Assembly (NCBI GenBank): GCA_035556715.1
Contig: DATMER010000029.1
Span: forward strand, 1-64,000
Direction of reading: 5' to 3'
Origin: DATMER01 sp035556715
Lineage (GTDB): Bacteria > Acidobacteriota > Thermoanaerobaculia > Multivoradales > UBA5704
DNA: 64,000 nucleotides
A model generated the notes under the pieces. The model searched no databases and was not told the origin of the DNA. It saw only the letters and a program-made list of their open reading frames with translations. The position numbers and the translations under genes are program-made. Shown piece after piece: positions 43,435 through 49,512 of the stretch. Numbering within the stretch: position 1 is the stretch's first letter; each line of letters starts with the position of its first letter.

Positions 43435-44073
43435 ATGAGCACGGTGACTGGCGGCTTCGACTTCCCCTTCCGTCCCTGGGTGCGGAGCACCAGCCGGCGG
43501 GCGATGGTCTGGGGGGTGGGGGTGGTCGCGGCGGTTGGCGCCGTCTCCTGGTGGCTGGAGCGGGGGGAGACCCAGGCCTGGGGCCGCGCCTTCGGAGTCC
43601 TCCTCGCCTACAGCCTCCTCTTCTGGGCCACCCTGTTCAAGATCTGGTGGACCGCCGGCCGTCCCGCCGTGGCCGTGGACGCCGAAGCCCTCTACTATCA
43701 GCCCCTCCACACTTTCCGCCCCAGCCGCATCCCCTTCGACCGGGTCCTCGCCTGCAACCCCCGCGTAGGGACCGAGGCGCTGCGCGTCGTGGTCGAGAAA
43801 AAGGGCGTGGCCCGCGAGCTCTTCCTGAACCTCGCCGTGGTCAAGGGCCAGCACCGGTTCCTGGAAGTCCTGGCCGAGCGCCTGGAGGCAGCCGGGCTGG
43901 AAAGGGTGGGGGAGCGGGAGTGGAGCCGGCCGGATTGGGAGGAGGCCCTCACCCCCGTCCCCTCTCCCGCCTCCCCGCCCCCCTCGCCGGGAGAGGGGCG
44001 CCACCACGCGCCCCCTGGATCGGTTCCCCCCTCTCCCAGGGAGGGGGATGGGGAGGTGGGAGAGGGGGGCTAG
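43435..44073 (+). CDS. Two-helix membrane protein with PH-like cytoplasmic part
   Basis: The 212-residue protein has two membrane helices (about residues 22-40 and 50-68) and a following beta-rich region 'AVDAEALYYQPLHTFRPSRI' and 'PFDRVLACNPRVGTEALRVV', reminiscent of bacterial PH/DUF304-type domains. The conserved part ends near residue 165 (GEREWSRPDW). The remaining 45 residues are Pro/Ser/Gly-rich and result from translation of a CCCTCTCCC repeat, so the original C-terminus was probably shorter. It begins 5 bases after the glutamate dehydrogenase stop. I cannot name a family with certainty. Confidence 0.6.
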   Translation: MSTVTGGFDFPFRPWVRSTSRRAMVWGVGVVAAVGAVSWWLERGETQAWGRAFGVLLAYSLLFWATLFKIWWTAGRPAVAVDAEALYYQPLHTFRPSRIPFDRVLACNPRVGTEALRVVVEKKGVARELFLNLAVVKGQHRFLEVLAERLEAAGLERVGEREWSRPDWEEALTPVPSPASPPPSPGEGRHHAPPGSVPPSPREGDGEVGEGG

Positions 44074-44076
44074 GGG
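43948..44076. repeat. Dispersed CCCTCTCCC repeats, copy 2
   Basis: CCCTCTCCCGCC...GGGAGAGGGG and CCCCCTCTCCCAGGGAGGGG...GGGAGAGGGGG form a compound palindromic repeat. It contributes the C-terminal tail of the upstream protein. Confidence 0.6.
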
Positions 44077-44084
44077 GGTGAGGG

Positions 44085-45563
44085 CTACCGCCGGCCGCTC
44101 GGGGCTTCCTTACCCGTGGCGAAGCCGGTGACGATGTAGGTGCCCGAGCGCTGGTCCTTCTTCAGGCGGATGATGTTCTTCCGCGAGGCGTCCTCCAGCA
44201 GCTCGGAGAAGCTGGGATAGCCGTAGTAGCCCTCGTTGAAGCTGGGCTTCTTGCGCTGCATCGTCTGCTTGATCATCGAGCCCCAGAGCACGTCCTTGTT
44301 CTCGCGGATCAGCGCCTGGATCGCGTCGATCATCAGGCTGAAGGCCTCGGCCGTCTTCTTGTTCAGGCCGTCCAGGTTCGGACCCTTCTGCGAGTCGCGC
44401 CAGACGTCTTCGTAGTAGAGGAACTCGTCGCAGTTGTCGATGAGCAGGGCGGAGGACGAGTTCTTCACCCCCACGCCGATCACGGTCTTGTTGTTCTCCT
44501 TGAGCTTCGAGACCAGCGGTGAGAAGTCGCTGTCACCCGAGAGGATCACGAACGTGTCCAGGTGCTCCTTGGAGTACGAGAGATCCATGGCGTCGACGAC
44601 CATCTTGATGTCGGCGCTGTTCTTCCCGGAGTAGTACTTCTGGGGGATGTCGATCAGCTCGATGGCGGCCTCGTGGAAGCCGCGCTTGTACTCGCTGTAG
44701 CGCTCCCAGTCGGCGTACGCCTTCTTGACGATGATCTTGCCCTTCTCGAGGAGGCGCTCGAGGATCAGCTCGATGTCGAACTTTCCGATGTCCGAGTCGC
44801 GGACGCCGAGCGCGATGTTCTCCAGGTCGCAGAACATGGCGATCTTGCGCTCCTCGGTCACCCGCTGGCGCTCGGGCACGGAGATGATGATCTCGCGCGC
44901 CACCGACTCCAGGTCGTTCGCCTGGATGGTGTAGCTCTCGGAACGGGCGGAGCGGACCGGGGTCATCGGCGATATGGGAGACATGGGAGCCATCGGCGCC
45001 ATGGACGGCGCGACGGCGACCCGGCGGGGAGTCGCGGGCTCCTCGAACGCGGGCTCCTGGCTCTCCTCGTCCTCCTCCTCGGGCTCGGTCGCGGGGGCGG
45101 CGGTCCGTCCCTCCTTGCGTCCGCGGCCCCGGCTGCGGCGGGGGCGGCGGCGCCGGTTATCGCCGGCATCGCCCTTGCTCTCCTCTGTCGACCCGGCCGT
45201 CTCACCGCTTTCGGCAGACTGGGCGGAGATCTCCTCTTCGTCGTCGTCCTCATCCGCCTCCTCGACGGACTCGAGCTCCTCGGGAATCAGCTCGTGCTGG
45301 CCGAGACGCAGCCCTTCGGGCTCCTCCGGCTCTTCGACGAAGGACGAGCCCTCGGGCTCGGGAACGGGCTCGTGACGCCATGCGGGCTCCGCCTCCAGCG
45401 AGGGGGAGGTCTCCTTCAGGGCCTCAGGAGTGAGCGGGACACTCTCAGGAGCGACAGACGTCGGGGGCTCTGGGGAGGGGGTTCTTTCGGGGGCCTTATC
45501 TTCCGGCCGGTCCTTCTCTTCTTTGGCGCCTTCTGCTGTGGGGCGCAGCCACCATGGAGTCAA
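44085..45563 (-). CDS. NYN (PIN-like) domain protein with C-terminal LOTUS/OST-HTH domain
   Basis: The 492-residue protein has three parts. Residues 1-230 are disordered: acidic Glu/Asp runs, a basic Arg-rich patch (RRRRPRRSRGRGRKEG) and a Met/Pro repeat (APMAPMSPISPMTP). Residues 240-390 form a NYN nuclease domain with acidic motifs 'IAMFCDLENIALGV', 'NSADIKMVVDAMDLSY' and 'FVILSGDSDFSPLVSKLK'. Residues 405-480 form a LOTUS-type winged helix ('GSMIKQTMQRKKPSFNEGYY', 'FSELLEDASRKNIIRLKKD'). LOTUS domains bind RNA, and NYN domains often cleave it. An RNA-processing or decay role is inferred. The start is the TTG at 45563. An RG-rich patch is unusual in a bacterial protein and fits RNA binding. 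Confidence 0.85.
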   Translation of the reverse strand: MTPWWLRPTAEGAKEEKDRPEDKAPERTPSPEPPTSVAPESVPLTPEALKETSPSLEAEPAWRHEPVPEPEGSSFVEEPEEPEGLRLGQHELIPEELESVEEADEDDDEEEISAQSAESGETAGSTEESKGDAGDNRRRRPRRSRGRGRKEGRTAAPATEPEEEDEESQEPAFEEPATPRRVAVAPSMAPMAPMSPISPMTPVRSARSESYTIQANDLESVAREIIISVPERQRVTEERKIAMFCDLENIALGVRDSDIGKFDIELILERLLEKGKIIVKKAYADWERYSEYKRGFHEAAIELIDIPQKYYSGKNSADIKMVVDAMDLSYSKEHLDTFVILSGDSDFSPLVSKLKENNKTVIGVGVKNSSSALLIDNCDEFLYYEDVWRDSQKGPNLDGLNKKTAEAFSLMIDAIQALIRENKDVLWGSMIKQTMQRKKPSFNEGYYGYPSFSELLEDASRKNIIRLKKDQRSGTYIVTGFATGKEAPSGRR

Positions 45564-45717
45564 GGTTTCAAGTCCTTTCCCGGGCCGTGGCGAGGCCCGC
45601 TGGATTGCGGTATCTCATCGTCACTACGGAGCGGCTAGCGGCGGGGGGCGGACCGGACAGCCGAACGGATTCTATCACGGACCCCGAAACGCAGTCCAAA
45701 TCCTTGAATCCGCAGCA

Positions 45718-46026
45718 TCAATCCAGATCGAACGGTCGGCGGGGGGGACCCTCGTCCGGGTCTTCTTCTGCCCGGCGCAGGGCCTCCCGGAACTTCTCTT
45801 CGAGGAGACGGTCGCGGTCCTTCAGGGCCGCGACTTCGCGCTGGAAGAGGTCCTCGGCACGGGCCTTGTCCTCGTCCAGCCCCTTGAGGAGGGAGTCGAG
45901 GTCCTTGCCTCCGGCGAGCGGCTGCTTGGCGCGGCGGTGGGAGAGGACCTCCCCGGTCTCGACGTCGATCACCAGGTCGGAGCTGCACTCGGGGCAACGG
46001 ACGGTCAGCTTGCGGGCCTCGCTCAC
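45718..46026 (-). CDS. Small zinc-ribbon/coiled-coil protein, 102 aa
   Basis: The protein starts at GTG 46026 and has an N-terminal half zinc ribbon, 'KLTVRCPECSSDLVIDVETG', with a single CxxC. Dimerisation would be needed for a four-Cys site. Residues 40-85 form a highly charged helix (DSLLKGLDEDKARAEDLFQR), probably coiled coil, and the end is acidic/basic mixed. Such a ribbon plus coiled coil is common in small nucleic-acid or chaperone adaptors. The -10-like TAGAAT sits 6 bases before the GTG. It is divergent from the HD-domain gene, with only 37 bases between the two starts. Confidence 0.7.
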   Translation of the reverse strand: MSEARKLTVRCPECSSDLVIDVETGEVLSHRRAKQPLAGGKDLDSLLKGLDEDKARAEDLFQREVAALKDRDRLLEEKFREALRRAEEDPDEGPPRRPFDLD

Positions 46027-46032
46027 TCCTCG

Positions 46033-46038
46033 ATTCTA
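46033..46038 (-). promoter_or_regulatory. -10-like TAGAAT 6 bases before the zinc-ribbon gene
   Basis: The minus strand reads TAGAAT-N6-GTG. It suggests a leaderless mRNA. Confidence 0.4.
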
Positions 46039-46050
46039 ACTGCATTCTGG

Positions 46051-46056
46051 TAGCGT
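46051..46056 (+). promoter_or_regulatory. -10-like TAGCGT 7 bases before the HD-domain gene
   Basis: TAGCGT-N7-ATG without a ribosome site. It shares a 37-bp divergent interval with the TAGAAT of the opposite gene. Confidence 0.3.
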
Positions 46057-46063
46057 ACGCGGC

Positions 46064-46633
46064 ATGAGCGACGAGAAACTTCCCGGACGAGATGCTGCCT
46101 GGCAGCTCCTCTGCCAGTACACAGAGAAGGAAGGTCTGCGCAAGCACGCGCTGGCCGTGGAAGCGTCCATGCGCCACTACGCCCGCCTCTGGGGTGAGGA
46201 CGAAGAGCTCTGGGGCCTTACGGGGCTGCTCCACGACTTCGACTACGAGCGCTGGCCCGACGAGGCGAACCACCCGTTCCGGGGCGTCGAGATCCTGGCT
46301 GCCCAGGGATATCCCGAGGTGATGCGGACGGCGATCCTGGGTCACGCTCCCTATAGCGGGGTACCGCGGGAGACGCGGCTCGCCAAGGCCCTCTACGCCT
46401 GTGACGAGCTCTCCGGCTTCGTGACGGCGGTGGCCCTGGTCAAGCCGAGCAAGTCGGTCAAGGACGTGGACGTCTCCTCGGTGAAGAAGCGCTTCAAGGA
46501 GAAGGCCTTCGCCCGCGGCGTCCACCGCGAGGACATCTACCAGGGCACCGAGGAGCTGGGCGTCCCCCTCGACGAGCACATCGAGAACGTCATCCAGGCC
46601 CTGCGCAACGAATCGGAGCGCCTGGGGCTCTAG
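46064..46633 (+). CDS. HD-domain (HDIG-type) hydrolase
   Basis: The 189-residue protein is a compact HD hydrolase. Metal-binding motifs are 'EGLRKHALAVEASMRHYARL' (first His), 'WGLTGLLHDFDYERWPDEAN' (HD pair) and later 'HPFRGVEILAAQGY' and 'TAILGHAPYSGVPRETRL', with the final Asp in 'ALYACDELSGFVTAV'. This pattern, with 'KSVKDVDVSSVKKRFKEKAF' behind it, is common to a stand-alone family of predicted phosphohydrolases of unknown substrate. Its stop is followed at once by a degenerate tandem repeat region. Confidence 0.88.
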   Translation: MSDEKLPGRDAAWQLLCQYTEKEGLRKHALAVEASMRHYARLWGEDEELWGLTGLLHDFDYERWPDEANHPFRGVEILAAQGYPEVMRTAILGHAPYSGVPRETRLAKALYACDELSGFVTAVALVKPSKSVKDVDVSSVKKRFKEKAFARGVHREDIYQGTEELGVPLDEHIENVIQALRNESERLGL

Positions 46634-47692
46634 AAAAGCGCCGGGAGCTCTAGAAAGAGGCAGGGGGACGGACTCCGGCCCTGAGCCCGTCTCCGACTCT
46701 GAGCCCGCCGCGTTTCCTTCTGAAAGGGGGCTTTCCCCCTCTGGACGGGAGCCTTCCTGACCTGGAGTTGCGACGCTCCCGTCTCGAGATGCGACGCTGG
46801 CATGCCGATCGGGGACGCTCCCGCCGGGATGGGAGTGTTTCCCATCTGGACGGGGGCAATCCCGGCTGGCTGGGAGCCGTCCCCACCTCGACAGGAGTGG
46901 TCGCCACCTGGCTGGGAGCCGTCCCCAATCCAGACGGGAGCGGCCCCCGTCTGGAAGGGATCGTCGCCATCTGGACGGGAAGATCCCCGCCGGCATGGAG
47001 AGATCCCCATCTGGAGTGGAAAAGTCCCCGCCGAGATGAAAATCGTCGCTGAATGGACGGGGACTGCTCCCCTCCCCGGTTGCGACGCTGCCGACTCGGG
47101 TTGCGACGCTACCGGAACGAGGGGCGTTCCTTGGAGCTCATAACGGAGAGTCCCCGAGCTGATCCGGAACTCCCCCGAGCCGGTGCGGGTTACCCGCGGA
47201 TGGACGGGAAGGCTCCGGACCGGGAGAGGGAAGGCTTGTATCCGGGCGGGAACAGAGCAAGCTGGTTCCTCCATGTATGCCCCGAAGAACAGAACCGTCT
47301 CCGAGGAGCTCAGGAGAGATATCTGCCATCCGCTTGGTGGAAGATGGGTGCACCAAGCTAACCACGACTAAGGCATTAACGGAGATCTTTCGCCCCAATA
47401 GACGCCAAGTTGCGCAACATCACAAATGACGTCGAACCGATCGTTCCAGCGGACCGCCCAATGCGGCCTCCGGACGAGGAGCGCGCTTGGAGGTACCTTC
47501 AGCACGCAGATACGCTCCAATCCAGCGGCCAGTCGTGGCGCAGTTGAGGCTCGCTATCGGCGTATTGGGCTTGGTCTACGCCGTCAGGACAGTTCTCGTG
47601 GATACTGCCTGCGTAATCTCGACTTTCTGGTTGTTGCTGGTGTTGGTGTCCTTGGGTGGGTGAGCATTCGACTCTGTCCGAGGAAGGATCTT
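46634..47692. other. Gene-free interval after the HD gene
   Basis: The first half (to about 47140) is a degenerate short-period array, listed separately. The second half (about 47240-47692) is visibly less GC-rich and contains only short, unconvincing ORFs. The largest, starting MTSNRSFQRTA at 47426, is open by chance and runs into the nitrilase frame. I see nothing else there. Confidence 0.6.
46715..47140. repeat. Degenerate ~21-bp tandem array (about 18-20 units)
   Basis: Units follow the pattern TCCCCATCTGGACGGGAGCG, for example at 46835-46850, 46920-46940 and 46965-46985. Each starts with a CCC and ends with a GGG about 8 bases later, giving a weak hairpin. Most units are 21 bases, some are 20. 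Because 21 is a multiple of three, both strands are open over several hundred bases and translate into seven-residue repeats, but unit-length changes shift the frame, so coding is unlikely. Near 47090 the last units become GTTGCGACGCT repeats. The design resembles the 10221-10556 array. Confidence 0.7.
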
Positions 47693-48450
47693 GTGAGGGT
47701 CGCCGCCTATCAGGCTCCGCTGCTTGCCGCCGGCTCCATGGACGCGCTCAGCCTCATCCGGACGCGAGTCGAGTGATGTGAGGCGGAGGGTGTCACAATT
47801 CTTTGTTGCCCAGAGGCTATCCTGGGAGGCTTGGCGGACTATGCTGGAGATCCCACACAGTTCGCGATCTCCGCGGACGCCGGTCGACTCGACTCCGTGC
47901 TTGCGCCCCTCGCAAGCGACACCGTCACGACAATCGTTGGATTCACAGAACTGGCGGATGGGGACCGGCTTTACAACTCCGCGGCGGTCTTTCAGCGAGG
48001 GTCGGTCGTCGGCTTGTATCGCAAGCTGCATCCGGCCATCAATCGGTCGGTCTATGACGCTGGCGGCACGATTCCAGTCTTCCGGGTTGCAGAGCTGACG
48101 TTCGGTATCGTTATTTGCAACGACTCCAACTATTCCGAGCCTGCGAGACTCATGGCCGCTCAGGGTGCGACGGCCCTCTTCGTGCCCACAAACAACGGGC
48201 TCCCCCCGGCAAGGGCCAGCGCGGAGATCGTCGCGGAGGCGAGGAACGTTGACATAGCTCGGGCGGTCGAGAACAGCATGTGGGTCATCCGCGCCGACGT
48301 CGCTGGTTGCACCGACGAGTTGGTGTCCTACGGGTCATCCGCGATCGTTGATCCGGACGGGATGGTGGTGCAGTCGGCCCGGCAGTTGAGCGAGGATCTG
48401 ATCATCGCGGAGATTGACACCGTGTCGCGGGCGGACCGCACATATACTCC
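47693..48450 (+). pseudogene. Carbon-nitrogen hydrolase (nitrilase family), broken by an in-frame TGA
   Basis: From GTG 47693 the frame gives VRVAAYQAPLLAAGSMDAL up to RTRVE, then TGA at 47774, then continues in the same frame CEAEGVTILCCPEAILGGLA to beyond 48400. The nitrilase catalytic triad is intact: Glu in 'CCPEAILGG', Lys in 'LYRKLHPAI', Cys in 'GIVICNDSNY'. One base change (TGG or CGA to TGA) explains the break. The C-terminus loses similarity after 'DLIIAEIDT' and runs into the next gene, so it is also truncated there. Downstream restart near 47831 would lack the catalytic Glu. Codon use is less GC-rich than neighbours, which suggests horizontal origin. Confidence 0.75.
48443..48448 (+). 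promoter_or_regulatory. -10 box TATACT 7 bases before the DUF1287 gene
   Basis: TATACT-N7-ATG without a ribosome site suggests leaderless transcription of the DUF1287 gene. Confidence 0.45.
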
Positions 48451-48455
48451 GAGTC

Positions 48456-49058
48456 ATGCGCCGGCTCTTCTTTCTCCTTCTGATCCTGCTGCTCCCGCTG
48501 CCGGCGACGGCCGACGCGGGCCGGTGTCTGGTGGACGCAGCCCGGAAGCAGATCGGCGTCACCGTCCTCTATGACTCCGGCTACCGCCGGATTCCCTATC
48601 CCAACGGCGATGTCCCTCAGGAACGTGGAGTCTGTACGGACGTCCTGGTCCGAGCGTACCGGCAGCTCGGGGTGGACCTCCAGGTCCGGGTGCACGAGGA
48701 CATGTCCGCAGCGTGGCGGGCCTATCCCAAGAACTGGGGGCTCACCCGGCCGGACTCGAACATCGACCACCGGCGCGTGCCCAACCTGGGGACCTTCTTT
48801 TCGCGGAAGGGCAAGTCGCTCCCGGTCTCCAGGGACCCACGCGCCTACGCTCCAGGCGACATCGTGACCTGGAGGCTGCCGTCCGGGGTTCCCCACGTCG
48901 GGATCGTTTCGGATCGCAAGACTGCGGCGGGTGTCCCGCTCGTCGTCCATAACATCGGTCGCGGAACCCAGGAGGAGGACGCGTTGTTCCTCTTCACCCT
49001 CACGGGCCACTACCGCTACGCGCCGCAGGATTTGAGGCCCTGCGGCCGACTTCGCTGA
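48456..49058 (+). CDS. Secreted DUF1287 protein
   Basis: The 200-residue protein has a signal peptide (MRRLFFLLLILLLPLPATAD) and the DUF1287 hallmarks: 'QIGVTVLYDSGYRRIPYPNG', 'GVCTDVLVRAYRQLGVDLQV' (candidate nucleophile Cys), 'NIDHRRVPNLGTFFSRKGKS', 'APGDIVTWRLPSGVPHVGIV' (candidate His) and 'LVVHNIGRGTQEED'. The pattern resembles NlpC/P60-type cysteine hydrolases of the cell wall, but activity has not been shown for this family to my knowledge. It lies directly after the broken nitrilase gene and before a small membrane protein gene. Confidence 0.87.
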   Translation: MRRLFFLLLILLLPLPATADAGRCLVDAARKQIGVTVLYDSGYRRIPYPNGDVPQERGVCTDVLVRAYRQLGVDLQVRVHEDMSAAWRAYPKNWGLTRPDSNIDHRRVPNLGTFFSRKGKSLPVSRDPRAYAPGDIVTWRLPSGVPHVGIVSDRKTAAGVPLVVHNIGRGTQEEDALFLFTLTGHYRYAPQDLRPCGRLR

Positions 49059-49072
49059 CGCCGGTAATCTGC

Positions 49073-49501
49073 ATGAGTCAAAAACCTGATGACGACATGC
49101 TCCCGGAGTACGACTTCTCGGGAGCCATTCGCGGCAAGTACTACATGCGTTATCAGAAAGGCACCTTCGACTTCCGGAGAGTCGGCCAACTCGTCCTTGA
49201 AGTCGTCACCACTCTGTTCCGGATGTGGCCGGTCCTCCTGCTGATCGCCTTTATCTTTGCGATCGCCTTTTTCTGGGTAGAGATCGATCCCGCCCACGAG
49301 TACGCCTTCGGAGGAGGAGTCCTTCACGGCTTCTTCGGGATCCAGAACTTGATCCTGTCCTGGTTCACTGGACGCGAGGTCTGGGCCCCCTTGAACACGG
49401 GCCGCAGCTACACCGCGGGCTTCTGGGTCGGCCTGTTCGTGCTCCCTTTCCTGACCCGGAACATCATCCGGGCGATCCTCTTCGTCCTGAAGGGGAGATA
49501 G
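49073..49501 (+). CDS. YDFSG-motif N-terminus fused to a membrane domain, 142 aa
   Basis: The first 30 residues read MSQKPDDDMLPEYDFSGAIRGKY YMRYQKG. The 'MLPEYDFSG-RGKY-RY' signature is typical of small stand-alone proteins paired with toxins or restriction-like genes in cyanobacteria and Acidobacteria. After this, a basic linker (FDFRRVGQLVLEVVTTLFRM) leads to a hydrophobic segment 'WPVLLLIAFIFAIAFFWVEI' and two weaker ones ('GFWVGLFVLPFLTRNIIRAI'). This makes an unusual fusion of the motif with a two- or three-helix membrane part. No signal peptide; the N-terminus would be cytoplasmic. Its function is unknown. It starts 15 bases after the DUF1287 stop, so co-expression is likely. Confidence 0.65.
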   Translation: MSQKPDDDMLPEYDFSGAIRGKYYMRYQKGTFDFRRVGQLVLEVVTTLFRMWPVLLLIAFIFAIAFFWVEIDPAHEYAFGGGVLHGFFGIQNLILSWFTGREVWAPLNTGRSYTAGFWVGLFVLPFLTRNIIRAILFVLKGR

Positions 49502-49512
49502 CGCCCGACCGT

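Noticed and set aside
46630..47274. 214-codon minus-strand frame with seven-residue repeats, and open plus-strand frames in the same place
   Set aside because: It results from a mostly 21-bp repeat. Unit-length changes shift the repeat register, and no ribosome site or homologous pattern supports any strand.
47340..47560. Integron attC-like site in the less GC-rich patch
   Set aside because: GTTGCGCAAC at 47411-47420 is palindromic, but no paired RYYYAAC/GTTRRRY ends or integrase were found.
47426..47776. ORF starting MTSNRSFQRTA
   Set aside because: Only its last part is meaningful, as the N-terminus of the broken nitrilase. The rest has no start signal or family pattern.
47774..47776. Selenocysteine or other recoding at the nitrilase TGA
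   Set aside because: The downstream sequence offers only a 4-bp stem, the site is not a redox position, and the gene is also truncated at its C-terminus. A nonsense mutation is simpler.
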